A DNA stretch of 54,975 bases from a bacterium. Lineage in GTDB: Bacteria > Patescibacteriota > Microgenomatia > UBA12405. The stretch is from positions 1-54,975 of the forward strand of contig JAKAFM010000005.1 in assembly GCA_021817905.1 (NCBI GenBank), given 5' to 3'. Shown one piece after another: positions 32,287 through 40,730 of this stretch. The notes beneath the pieces are model-generated. The model made no database searches. It saw nothing but the letters and a program-made list of their open reading frames with translations, and was not told where the DNA came from. The position numbers and the translations under genes were made by a program. The stretch's first letter is position 1, and each line of letters opens with the position of its first letter.

Positions 32287-32973
32287 ATGATAAACGATCG
32301 ACTAATCGGTTTTCTATGTATACTTTCCACATTTCTTTTTATTATTTTACTGTTCCAAGCACAACCGTGGTATTTACTTTCCCAGCAGCAACCAATTAAT
32401 CCGACCACAATTACTTACCCAGATCCAGATCAACCAAACATTGCCTATTTCAACAACCAACCTCTTACCGTGCCACCCTTAGACACTTATCAGCCCCCTT
32501 CCGTACTCGGAGACACTACCACCCCTAGTCAAAAACGAATCGAAGTCGATCTAACCAACCAACTCCTCTATGCCTATGATGGCGATCAGTTAGTCTACAA
32601 ATTTGTTATCTCTTCAGGAAAATGGGATCGAACTCCTACCGGGACTTTTACTATCTGGGCTAAAGTAAGATCTACCAGAATGATCGGTGGTTCAAAAGAA
32701 TTAGGCACCTACTACGATCTTCCCAATGTTCCCTATGTAATGTTCTTCTCTAACGATAAAGTTGCCAAAGAGCAGGGCTTTAGCCTCCACGGAACATATT
32801 GGCACCACAATTTTGGAGTTCCTATGTCACATGGCTGTATTAATATGAAAACTGAAGAAGTAAGGCAACTTTATTTTTGGGCCAATCCCGATTTAGGATC
32901 CAAAACAAGTATCTATTCAACTCCCGATAACCCCGGCACACCAATCATCATTTACGGCAAGTATCAGTATTAG
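32287..32973 (+). CDS. L,D-transpeptidase (YkuD/ErfK)
   Basis: Wall cross-linking enzyme of 228 aa. Membrane anchor at about 7-24, a Pro/Thr-rich spacer, then the YkuD domain from about 83 (KRIEVDLTNQLLYAYDGDQLVYKFVISSG). The catalytic motif SHGCINM is at 181-187 with Cys 184, and a second His is in SLHGTYWHHNFG near 168. Such enzymes form 3-3 cross-links between DAP residues or attach proteins to the wall. The start lies 19 nt after tRNA-Val. Confidence 0.93.
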   Translation: MINDRLIGFLCILSTFLFIILLFQAQPWYLLSQQQPINPTTITYPDPDQPNIAYFNNQPLTVPPLDTYQPPSVLGDTTTPSQKRIEVDLTNQLLYAYDGDQLVYKFVISSGKWDRTPTGTFTIWAKVRSTRMIGGSKELGTYYDLPNVPYVMFFSNDKVAKEQGFSLHGTYWHHNFGVPMSHGCINMKTEEVRQLYFWANPDLGSKTSIYSTPDNPGTPIIIYGKYQY

Positions 32974-33002
32974 AAAGATATACTTTAGTATAGTTATATA
33001 TA

Positions 33003-33029
33003 TTAGCAGAGAAGTATTAAGTCTGCTAA
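33003..33029. terminator. inverted repeat between convergent genes, possible terminator
   Basis: TTAGCAGA 33003-33010 pairs perfectly with TCTGCTAA 33022-33029, loop of 11 nt, in the AT-rich gap between the L,D-transpeptidase and the convergent lipase gene. There is no T-run on either side, so termination would be weak or need a factor. The rest of 32974-33107 shows no gene. Confidence 0.35.
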
Positions 33030-33107
33030 ACTAATACATATTTGAGATATACTTGATCTAGTGGGTAAATATGCTCTAAATTATTACTTTTATACCTAAA
33101 AGTACAC

Positions 33108-34784
33108 TCATATTTCTCGAAGCAAGCTTTCGATAACTTGGGTTATTGCTACCACCCCACTGTAATTTTCGGAATTGTAGTTTCGCTGTAATTGATTAAA
33201 ATAGTACTCACTAAGTTCATAACTATGTGCTCTTCTGATTGATAACGATCGATGGCCAGAGGTTAATAGTGCCAACCGCATTTTTACAAAACGATGATTA
33301 ATATTTGCCGCCATTAACATTGCCTTGGCCATCCCTCTTGAGCTATTTTTAAATTTTAGCGTCAAAATGGTAGTACTATTTTCAATAATTCGGTCACTTA
33401 TTTGAAACTCACCAGTCTTTTTTCGAAACTCAAAAATCGAATCTAAAAGTTCATCAATATTTTTACGCCCAAAGGATCTTTCCGCATTTTGTAAATACCG
33501 GTTACTTCTAAATAACGGGTTTGTTTTCAATAGTGCAATATCGTGCATAATCAAATCATAGCTTTGGTCGCTGGAAGTCAACACCGACAAGTTTCCGTCT
33601 GCCACCGTTACCGTATAATATTCAATAGCCCCGTTTGTAATTGACCCCTCAGAGTAATGCCAATCCGATGAGCTTCCAACCACCCCAGAAACTAAATGGT
33701 ATGTTCCACTTCCGGTTCCAACAACCTTCTCTTGACATTTTGTATTCCTCGCATTGGCAACCACCACAAATCCCATAGCATCCGATCGCTGCAAAGGTAA
33801 AGAATCACATAATACTTCCAAATACGCAGGAGAACCAATAAAAAACACTAGACTACCATCAGTAATGGATGGCGGAGATTGGCTAATATAATTAGAAGGA
33901 ATATTAAGATAATCCAATATGTGAGGAATTGACGGATCAACCATATCAGTATGCAATGCCGACACCCGACCAACTGTCGCACCCGACAATTGTGCACTTA
34001 TATCAAGGACAGAACCATCACCTGCATCATACACATACGAACTCGGCTTCCCATCTGGCCACCTCATCAACCCTTTATCAATAATTGACGGTTCTTGTGT
34101 AATCATAAATCGCTTTGTTTCCGGACCATGTGCCACGATAGTATCGACTTTACTGACTATTGAAGAATTCAGCAACGCATTCTCTGTATCTAGGTAATCA
34201 TTGGCTCCGCTTGTTTTTGACCAGGCAACAATCCCTTGATTATTTTTTATAAAATCAAAAGTCGGATTAATATCACGCAAACTAGGAACAACAGTACGCA
34301 CCATATTAGTTGTCGTTAGATACATCGCTTTTTGCGTTTCCATTAAAATATTCATTGCTACTGCTTTTGCTCCCCAGTCCGATGGAACCAGCCCGCTTGC
34401 CCAAAATTCATACGATTTAATATCACCTTGATGTGGACTTCCTAAAGTTATTAATGAATCGATTCTGGGGTCATTTGTATGAGATTGGTACCATATTCTT
34501 GCCACCAATCCTCCTAGACTATGTCCAACCAATTCAACCTTTTCGTCCATTTTAACTTTTTTATTTATAAAAGTATCAAGCTCAGCCGACATCACACTTA
34601 ACCTATCTCGCCAATCATAGGCCCATAAAAAGGACTGCGGGTCGCTGCCTCCATAATCGTAACCATTTTTTCGCAGAGTCTCCATTAAACCATCATAGTT
34701 ATGAACAAAGGGAAGCAGTTGCCATTGATTATTTGGCATCTTTATATTCATTACCATTGCCGCCGTATTCCAACTAGCTCCCAT
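33108..34784 (-). CDS. alpha/beta-hydrolase (lipase/esterase) part of a frameshifted surface protein
   Basis: 558 aa from the first ATG, but reading continues upstream in frame as IIVIPG before PGMGASWN, the start of an alpha/beta-hydrolase, up to a run of nine A. The Ser nucleophile is in VELVGHSLGGLVARIWYQ (Ser 89), matching lipase class 3/PGAP1-like enzymes. DYLDT and GDGSVLD near 220-270 could supply the Asp and a later VSALHTDM the His. The C-terminal 250 residues have no recognised domain. The preceding gene ends a few codons beyond the A-run in the other frame, so both probably form one secreted protein. Confidence 0.7.
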   Translation of the reverse strand: MGASWNTAAMVMNIKMPNNQWQLLPFVHNYDGLMETLRKNGYDYGGSDPQSFLWAYDWRDRLSVMSAELDTFINKKVKMDEKVELVGHSLGGLVARIWYQSHTNDPRIDSLITLGSPHQGDIKSYEFWASGLVPSDWGAKAVAMNILMETQKAMYLTTTNMVRTVVPSLRDINPTFDFIKNNQGIVAWSKTSGANDYLDTENALLNSSIVSKVDTIVAHGPETKRFMITQEPSIIDKGLMRWPDGKPSSYVYDAGDGSVLDISAQLSGATVGRVSALHTDMVDPSIPHILDYLNIPSNYISQSPPSITDGSLVFFIGSPAYLEVLCDSLPLQRSDAMGFVVVANARNTKCQEKVVGTGSGTYHLVSGVVGSSSDWHYSEGSITNGAIEYYTVTVADGNLSVLTSSDQSYDLIMHDIALLKTNPLFRSNRYLQNAERSFGRKNIDELLDSIFEFRKKTGEFQISDRIIENSTTILTLKFKNSSRGMAKAMLMAANINHRFVKMRLALLTSGHRSLSIRRAHSYELSEYYFNQLQRNYNSENYSGVVAITQVIESLLREI

Positions 34785-35679
34785 ACCCGGAATTACAATA
34801 ATCTTTTTTTTTAACAGGAGAATCAGTTGGAATCGATGTTGGTACCAAGGTAGGTGTCAATGTCGGAGTGGGTGTTTCTGTCGGCAACAAAGTTGGAGTT
34901 GGAATTAATGTAGGGGTTAATGTAGGAACTAATGTTGGAATTAATGTGGGTTCTGGCGAAGGGGTAGGGGAAAGTAAATTAGAATATGAATCAACTGAAA
35001 TGTAATCAATCAATAAAGGACTCCAGGAACCCCCATTAAATAAATTTCCGAAAAAGATTCTATTTGGAGCACATTGGGTTTGAACAAAACTAAGATAAGG
35101 TTTCGAATATTTATCTCTATCCAAATATAAAGAATATAAATTATCAATTTTTTCAATTTCAAAAACATGCCATTCTGTTGTAGGTCCAAAAAATTTATAA
35201 TACCTACTTTCACCATTATCAACATAATTTAAAATATCGCCACAACCATACGTCCTAGATTTATCATTATAATATATATACAAACCCCCAGCAGTTTCCT
35301 GCCAAAATGCAGCTTGCTGCACACTTGTTCCATTATTATTAATAAACCCAATTCCCAAACCTTGACCGTTCGCTTTAACATCCGTGTATTTAAATTTAAC
35401 TTTTAGATCATAATCGACGTCATTCGGTAATAAATTAATACCTTCTTTCGAATAAACAAAAGGAACATGTTCATCATTACTATTTACCAGAACACCACTA
35501 TTAGATATATCAAGAGTTGCTCCAATACTTAGGTATTTCACTTCCCAAATTTTCGGGTCTATACTATTACCATTAAAGTCGTCAAAGAAAAAATTAACGC
35601 CATAAATGGGCGAATGAGATAACAGACAAAAACCTGAAACTAACACAATTATAAATAATAATCTTTGTATACTATTCAA
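34774..35679 (-). CDS. exported lectin-like domain with Thr/Pro stalk, 5' part of frameshifted lipase
   Basis: About 301 aa from TTG 35679, chosen because it gives a clean signal peptide (MNSIQRLLFIIVLVSGFCLLSHSPIYG); the longer ORF from 35742 overlaps the divergent gene. FFDDFNGNSIDPKIWEVKYL and the following beta-rich stretch look like a concanavalin-type (LamG/glycosidase-16-like) domain. A Thr/Pro-rich stalk of about 50 residues follows, then VKKK and a short out-of-frame tail ending at TAG. Removing one A from the A9 run at 34804-34812 joins it to the lipase frame. Confidence 0.6.
   Translation of the reverse strand: MNSIQRLLFIIVLVSGFCLLSHSPIYGVNFFFDDFNGNSIDPKIWEVKYLSIGATLDISNSGVLVNSNDEHVPFVYSKEGINLLPNDVDYDLKVKFKYTDVKANGQGLGIGFINNNGTSVQQAAFWQETAGGLYIYYNDKSRTYGCGDILNYVDNGESRYYKFFGPTTEWHVFEIEKIDNLYSLYLDRDKYSKPYLSFVQTQCAPNRIFFGNLFNGGSWSPLLIDYISVDSYSNLLSPTPSPEPTLIPTLVPTLTPTLIPTPTLLPTETPTPTLTPTLVPTSIPTDSPVKKKDYCNSGYGS
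34823..34972. repeat. low-complexity Thr/Pro-coding repeat
   Basis: Imperfect short repeats of the type TPTLIPT/PTLVPT on the minus strand encode a stalk between the lectin-like domain and the lipase. Such regions change length easily. The repeat units are too short and too variable to be CRISPR. Confidence 0.6.
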
Positions 35680-35721
35680 TAAACTAAGATTATTCCAAAT
35701 AATTAGTATGTCAACAACTAA

Positions 35722-36843
35722 ATGAAAATATGCATATTTCACAACTTACCTGATGGGGGTGCAAGGCATTCATTGTACGAAATAGTAAAATATTTGCACA
35801 AAACAAATAAAATTGATCTCTATACATTTCAGGATATTTATACAAAAGATAAAACATACTTTAATGAAATTACCTCAGTAAAACTAAAAAATACTAATAA
35901 CATCTTTGGACATGTGATTCAATCTTTATTTGAATTAAGAATTAAATCAAAAGAAATATCAGAAAAAATATCATCAAAAAATTATGACCTTATAATCATT
36001 TTTCCTTGCTATATAACCCAAAGTCCATATTTATTACAGTTTTTATCAGACAAATCAAAAGTTCTGTATATATTTGCAGAGCAAAAAAGAGAATACTACG
36101 AAAAAACATCAGCCGATTACTATTCTTTAAAAAAGATAATATCCAGAACAATCAGATCTCCAATAAAATACATTGATATATATAATTGCCGTAAAGCTGA
36201 ACATATTATTTGTAATTCGTATTACTCAAAAAGTGTTATTTCAAAAATATATAATAAAAATGCTCATGTAATTTATCCAGGACTTGAATTTATTAAACCA
36301 CAAAAAAAATTACTAAACTTAAATACTAATTATCCTATAGTAAGTGTCGGTTTATTATCATATTTCAAAGGACACGCCGATTCGATCAAGATCTTAACTA
36401 AAAGTAACTTTCAACTAAAAATTATTGGAAAAATATATAATATCGATGAATATTTATATTTCAAAAACCTATCCAACAAATTTAAAACAAATGTAGATTT
36501 CAATTTAAATACTAATGACAAAGAAAAAATAATTTTTTTAAAAAAGTCTACTTTATATTTTGCAAACAATCTTTATGAACCTTTTGGACTATCAACACTT
36601 GAAGCAGCAGACTATTTTATGTTTATTTTAGGTTACAATATCGGTGGAACACCAGAAATTATAAAGTCTGGGTTAAACGGAATGCTATATCCAAAAAATA
36701 TACATTTAGGTAAAAAAACATTACAATTAATTGAAAAATATACTCAATTACCCATATATAAAATAACAAAGATAAATTGGGCATCAACTTCAGCAAAAAT
36801 AATTGAGTACCATAAAAACATCAACCATGAGCCCATCTACTAA
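35722..36843 (+). CDS. glycosyltransferase family 4, AT-rich
   Basis: 373 aa. MKICIFHNLPDGGARHSLYEIVKYL has the GGA loop of GT4 enzymes, NAHVIYPGLEF lies near the domain junction, VSVGLLSYFKGHADSI begins the second domain, and EPFGLSTLEAADYFMFILGYNIGGTPEII is the donor-binding E-x7-E. The gene uses far more A/T at third codon positions than its neighbours, which suggests recent transfer. It is divergent from the lipase gene and overlaps the next gene by 17 bp. Donor unknown. Confidence 0.8.
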   Translation: MKICIFHNLPDGGARHSLYEIVKYLHKTNKIDLYTFQDIYTKDKTYFNEITSVKLKNTNNIFGHVIQSLFELRIKSKEISEKISSKNYDLIIIFPCYITQSPYLLQFLSDKSKVLYIFAEQKREYYEKTSADYYSLKKIISRTIRSPIKYIDIYNCRKAEHIICNSYYSKSVISKIYNKNAHVIYPGLEFIKPQKKLLNLNTNYPIVSVGLLSYFKGHADSIKILTKSNFQLKIIGKIYNIDEYLYFKNLSNKFKTNVDFNLNTNDKEKIIFLKKSTLYFANNLYEPFGLSTLEAADYFMFILGYNIGGTPEIIKSGLNGMLYPKNIHLGKKTLQLIEKYTQLPIYKITKINWASTSAKIIEYHKNINHEPIY

Positions 36844-37603
36844 CATCTCCCTCCTTCTTCTCACTCACAACGAAGCAGGTATTCTTAAAAAAAACTTCGA
36901 TTGGCTTACACAATGCCCTAATATAAACGAAATAATAGTCATTGATGATCAATCCACTGACGACACAGTAAAAACAGTCAAAACTCTTAAAGTTCCAAAA
37001 TCTACTAAAATAAAAGTTATAAGTCACCCTCTTAATCAGGATTTTTCAGCTCAGCGTCAATTTGGCGTTGACATCGCTATCAATGATTGGATTCTATGGC
37101 TCGATCCCGACGAAACCCCCGATTATAAACTAATAACCTATCTTCAATCATTCAATCCCAATAACGAATCAGCTTTTTTAATACCGCGAATCGACTACTT
37201 TGAAGGCAAACTCCTAAAACACGGAGAAACCGGTCACAGCTGTTTTATACGATTATTTAATCGTAAATATGGTAAATTTATCGGTAAAGTTCACGAAGTT
37301 TGGTTTTCATCAACCCCTGCTTCCAACTTAAAGTATGATATTTACCACCATTCTCATCCCAACCTGAAATCATTTTTGGAAAAAATAAATTTTTATAGCG
37401 AGATCAGATCACTTGAACTTTATCAGCAGGGGATTAACCCATCACTTTTTCAAATTATTTTTTACCCAATAGGTAAATTTATAATAAATTATTGGCTAAA
37501 ATTAGGATTTCTTGATGGCACACCAGGAATTATTATGGCAATAACTATGAGTTTTCATTCATTTCTTGTTCGCGCCAAATTATGGAAACTCTCACAACCC
37601 TAA
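36827..37603 (+). CDS. glycosyltransferase family 2 (WaaE/KdtX-like)
   Basis: About 258 aa from ATG 36827 (a TTG at 36803 is further inside the previous gene). ISLLLLTHNEAGILKKNFDWL, VIDDQSTDDTV and WILWLDPDETPDYKL are the GT-A nucleotide and metal motifs. FIRLFNRKYGKFIGKVHEVWF is typical of the WaaE/KdtX (beta-glucosyltransferase for LPS core) subgroup. The C-terminal part is hydrophobic. In a lineage without LPS the acceptor is probably another lipid-linked glycan. Codon use here returns to that of the rest of the window. Confidence 0.82.
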   Translation: MSPSTNISLLLLTHNEAGILKKNFDWLTQCPNINEIIVIDDQSTDDTVKTVKTLKVPKSTKIKVISHPLNQDFSAQRQFGVDIAINDWILWLDPDETPDYKLITYLQSFNPNNESAFLIPRIDYFEGKLLKHGETGHSCFIRLFNRKYGKFIGKVHEVWFSSTPASNLKYDIYHHSHPNLKSFLEKINFYSEIRSLELYQQGINPSLFQIIFYPIGKFIINYWLKLGFLDGTPGIIMAITMSFHSFLVRAKLWKLSQP

Positions 37604-38634
37604 GTCTCTATATCACTATTCTTGCCCTTCCTTTTAGTCAACTTTTTAAACCTTTTTTTGATATCAGCCTCGTTATCACTATGGGTTTACATCTGACCCA
37701 CGCTTATTTTTATCGTCAATTTAAAGTCAAAAATCGTTGGTTTTTAGCATTTATTATCTATGCCTGGATAAACCTTATCCTTCAATTCGTAGTTCATCAT
37801 TTTACGCTCCTCCCATTATTCTACCTAATCCGCCTAAGTTCCTTATTACTTCTTTTTGTATTTCCCATAAAAACAACCAAATTGACTACTAAATTGCTTA
37901 TTTTAAGTTTAGTTTCCTCAGTTCTTATGGGTTTAATTCAATATATAGTTTCGCCAAATGTCACTTATTTCAATGCCTTTAATTGGGACCCACACCTTAA
38001 CCGTATCATTCTGCCATTTTTTGACCCAACATTTAGTGCACTAGCCTTTGTAGGCTTATTAGTTATCATTGCCACCAAATCAAAAAAGAAACTGTTCGAT
38101 TATATAATCCTCTTCCTAGGCTATATAGGACTTGCACTAACCTACAGTCGAGCCAGTTGGTTATCGTTAGTCACCATCGCCGGAGTCTATAGCTACCGAA
38201 CAAAAAAAATTGGCTTTTTAGTTGGCACTATCATCCTCATCATCTTAACCATCGTTGTCTTACCTAAACCGTACGGTGAAGGGACCAAATTGAACCGCAC
38301 CGCCTCAATTGCTGCCAAAATAGAAAATTATAAACAAGCTTTTCAGGTAATAGGTCGCTCACCATTAATCGGTATAGGCTACAACCGTCTTAGCCTTGTT
38401 AGAACCGATCAACCAAAAGTATCACATGCTATCAATGGTTTCGATGCTTCTTTACTGACAGTTTGGGCTACCACTGGTATTTTCGGACTATTACTTTTTG
38501 TATCTGGTCTCTATCATTTTGCATCGCGTCGCTCTTGGCAACAAAATCTTTTCCTGATAGTACTATTAGTTCACTCGTGTTTTGCCAACTCATTGCTCTA
38601 TGCTCCGATTCTGTTCCTTCTCTATCTAATTTAG
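37582..38634 (+). CDS. O-antigen ligase/polymerase-like membrane protein
   Basis: 350 aa, about ten membrane helices. The Wzy_C/WaaL-type segment LALTYSRASWLSLVTIAGVYSY near residue 190 and IGRSPLIGIGYNRLSLV near 255 are typical, including the loop before the terminal helices. Such proteins polymerise or attach lipid-linked glycans outside the membrane. It overlaps the GT2 gene by 22 bp, so the three glycan genes form a unit. It ends 4 bp into the convergent gene. Confidence 0.75.
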   Translation: METLTTLSLYITILALPFSQLFKPFFDISLVITMGLHLTHAYFYRQFKVKNRWFLAFIIYAWINLILQFVVHHFTLLPLFYLIRLSSLLLLFVFPIKTTKLTTKLLILSLVSSVLMGLIQYIVSPNVTYFNAFNWDPHLNRIILPFFDPTFSALAFVGLLVIIATKSKKKLFDYIILFLGYIGLALTYSRASWLSLVTIAGVYSYRTKKIGFLVGTIILIILTIVVLPKPYGEGTKLNRTASIAAKIENYKQAFQVIGRSPLIGIGYNRLSLVRTDQPKVSHAINGFDASLLTVWATTGIFGLLLFVSGLYHFASRRSWQQNLFLIVLLVHSCFANSLLYAPILFLLYLI

Positions 38635-39353
38635 TTATTATATGTAATCGATACTTTCTTACTCGTTTGATTCCCAGCCAAGTCAGTCGATGTCACCGTG
38701 AAATCATTATTTCCAGGCGACAACTCCACCCGTAAAGTAAATTTACCCGTGTCATCTACCATTGCCATGCGGTCATTAACCATCACACTAACCCCTTTTT
38801 CACTTGTTCCCGTAATATCGTATTCGGGAGTATCAACCGTTATAGTGTCACTGTTGGGCTGTGTCACCGACAAAACAGGAGGGGTATCGTCATAAGTAAC
38901 TGATGTATCTTTCGAAATAGTACTTCTTACCCCTTTATCACTAATCGCTACTGCAGTAAATTTATTATTACCCTTATCCAAGGTAACATTATCAACCGTA
39001 AAATCACCATTTGGCGAAGCGTCAATCTTGGTTACCACCACATCATTCTTCATCAGTTCTACTGAAGTATTGGGCTCGGCGGTACCACTTATCGAAATGG
39101 TAGCACTATTTGTAGCGTCATAGGAAATAAACAAGCGGGGAGCCAATGGTGGCAAAGTAATATCAGTTGCTACCGAAGCATTTTTACTTTTCATATCACC
39201 CAAGAAAACAGCAAAACGGACCAGTAAAGGTAGACCAACTACTACCAAAAATACCAAAAAAAGTACCGTTACCAAACCCAAAATAATGGTCTTTCGGGTT
39301 ATTTGTTCATCAGCTTTGCGCTCCAGTCTACTTTTCCTTAAAAATTGTGCCAT
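38631..39353 (-). CDS. membrane-anchored Ig-like domain protein
   Basis: 240 aa: short basic cytoplasmic part, membrane helix at about 25-48, then two bacterial Ig-like (glucodextranase-B/Big-type) beta domains, with repeated patterns such as GTAEPNTSVELMKND...PNGDFTVDNVTLDKGNNKFT and GTSEKGVSVMVNDR...TGKFTLRVELSPGNNDFTV. Likely a surface adhesin or wall-binding protein. It has a proper Shine-Dalgarno (AGGAG, 6 nt before ATG), which is uncommon in this window. Confidence 0.75.
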   Translation of the reverse strand: MAQFLRKSRLERKADEQITRKTIILGLVTVLFLVFLVVVGLPLLVRFAVFLGDMKSKNASVATDITLPPLAPRLFISYDATNSATISISGTAEPNTSVELMKNDVVVTKIDASPNGDFTVDNVTLDKGNNKFTAVAISDKGVRSTISKDTSVTYDDTPPVLSVTQPNSDTITVDTPEYDITGTSEKGVSVMVNDRMAMVDDTGKFTLRVELSPGNNDFTVTSTDLAGNQTSKKVSITYNN

Positions 39354-39401
39354 AAATCACTCCTATTGTAACATTTTTTCAATATACTAATTTCTAAACT
39401 G

Positions 39402-39474
39402 AGCCAGAGGGGAGAATCGGACTCCCGACCTTGGCTTTACGAAAGCCCTGCTCTACCATCTGAGCTACTCTGGC
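39402..39474 (-). tRNA. tRNA-Thr (anticodon CGT)
   Basis: Cloverleaf on the minus strand: acceptor GCCAGAG/CTCTGGC, D-arm GCTC/GAGC, anticodon stem GGGCT/AGCCA (outer G-A mismatch) with loop TTCGTAA, and T-arm GGGAG-TCCGATT-CTCCC. The T-loop has C at position 55 in place of the near-universal U. CCA is not encoded. Discriminator U. Reads ACG. Confidence 0.9.
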
Positions 39475-39484
39475 GCTACGAAAG

Positions 39485-39555
39485 AGCGGCTAGAGGGAAT
39501 CGGACCCTCGACCTATCCTTGGGAAGGATATATTTTACCGCTAAACTATAGCCGC
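39485..39555 (-). tRNA. tRNA-Gly (anticodon CCC)
   Basis: Cloverleaf: acceptor GCGGCTA/TAGCCGC, D-stem GTTT/AAAT, anticodon stem TATCC/GGATA with loop TTCCCAA, and T-arm GAGGG-TCCGATT-CCCTC. It also has C55 in the T-loop. Discriminator U, which agrees with the UGGA bulge of the glyS T-box; CCA not encoded. Ten bases from tRNA-Thr, so probably one transcript. Confidence 0.92.
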
Positions 39556-39604
39556 GTGGCAAATTTTAACACATTTATCTATAGCCCTGAGCCTGCCGAA
39601 GGGA

Positions 39605-40306
39605 TCATCTGGGAATAACCAACTTCCATCCTGGCTTAATTAATCGAGGATTACGAATCACATTCGAATTTGCTTTCCATATCCTACCCCAGGCATACAT
39701 ATCACCATAGGCTCGCAATGCAATTAAAGAAAGGCTATCACCTTTGACTACCGTATATGATGTTCCATCAATCAGTTTTAACGTTGATGTTGCTACTAAT
39801 TTTTCCGTCCCCAACGTTGGAATAACTAATGTTTGACCTTTATACAAAATATGAGGGTTCTTTAGCTTGTTGGCTGAAGCAAGTAACACCCACTTATAGC
39901 CATCGCCATATTGACTCATCGCAATCTTCCATAAACTATCTCCGGCCTCCACCTGATACGAAGTTGATTTCTGATCGTTTTCAGTTGCTTGAGGGGTTGG
40001 TTCAATTTTAGTGGTAGGCTTCGCTTGTGGTGTCTCAGTAACCAAAATTGGTTTATAAGTAGGTACAGTAGATTTTTTAACGGTAGGGACAATAGCCAGC
40101 TTACCTGACGGAGTAGCAGCCGCTGTCGGACTAACAACAACATCGCTAACTCCTGGCAAATCAACCGTTCCACTTCGTTTCTTTTGAAAATAATTTATCA
40201 CCAAAAAAAACACCACCAAGACAATACCCAACCCCAAAAGCATACTGACTAATTCTTCTGTTGATTTAAAAAATTTATTTTGAGAGTTATGCGCGTCTTT
40301 TTCCAT
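39605..40306 (-). CDS. membrane protein with two LysM domains
   Basis: About 233 aa from ATG 40306; a GTG at 40345 lies inside the ArsR gene. Membrane helix at about 20-41, a Pro/Thr/Lys-rich linker, then two LysM motifs: YQVEAGDSLWKIAMSQYGDGYKWVLLASANKLKNPHILYKGQTLVIP and YTVVKGDSLSLIALRAYGDMYAWGRIWKANSNVIRNPRLIKPGWKLVIP. LysM binds N-acetylglucosamine chains, so the protein anchors to the cell wall. No catalytic domain is present. Confidence 0.87.
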   Translation of the reverse strand: MEKDAHNSQNKFFKSTEELVSMLLGLGIVLVVFFLVINYFQKKRSGTVDLPGVSDVVVSPTAAATPSGKLAIVPTVKKSTVPTYKPILVTETPQAKPTTKIEPTPQATENDQKSTSYQVEAGDSLWKIAMSQYGDGYKWVLLASANKLKNPHILYKGQTLVIPTLGTEKLVATSTLKLIDGTSYTVVKGDSLSLIALRAYGDMYAWGRIWKANSNVIRNPRLIKPGWKLVIPR

Positions 40307-40337
40307 TAAGTTAATGTAGTGTACAATCGACCTATAG

Positions 40338-40643
40338 TCAACCACTTACAATACTTTTTCTAGCCTTAATCTCCGTAATTAAACCGTTTCCAAAAAACGT
40401 CTCCAAATGGCTCATAAATAATTTCCAATGTGAAATATTTAAACAATACACTCTCCACTTACCATAAGTTCGGCAATCCACTAATCCGGATTTTTTTAAC
40501 AGGGATAAATGTGCTGATACGGTAGGTTGACTAATATCCAAATGTTTTTGCATTTGAGTTACAGTCATCTCACCACTTAAAGCCAATAGGGCTATAATTT
40601 TTCTCCGATTACCATCACTTAATACTTCAAATATTTCATCCAT
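40338..40643 (-). CDS. ArsR-family transcription regulator
   Basis: 101-aa winged-helix protein: FEVLSDGNRRKIIALLALSGEMTVTQMQKHLDISQPTVSAHLSLLKKSGLVDCRTYGKWRVYCLN is the complete ArsR HTH and wing. No obvious metal-binding CxC pair, so the signal is unknown. It ends inside the upstream extension of the LysM gene, and the two may be co-transcribed. Divergent from ndk, so the 40644-40730 gap is a candidate operator region. Confidence 0.85.
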   Translation of the reverse strand: MDEIFEVLSDGNRRKIIALLALSGEMTVTQMQKHLDISQPTVSAHLSLLKKSGLVDCRTYGKWRVYCLNISHWKLFMSHLETFFGNGLITEIKARKSIVSG

Positions 40644-40730
40644 AATTAGATTATATAGATATATTTACATATATCAATATTATAATTACCATCTTGCAAT
40701 TAAATTGGATATAGCTAATAATTACCCACT

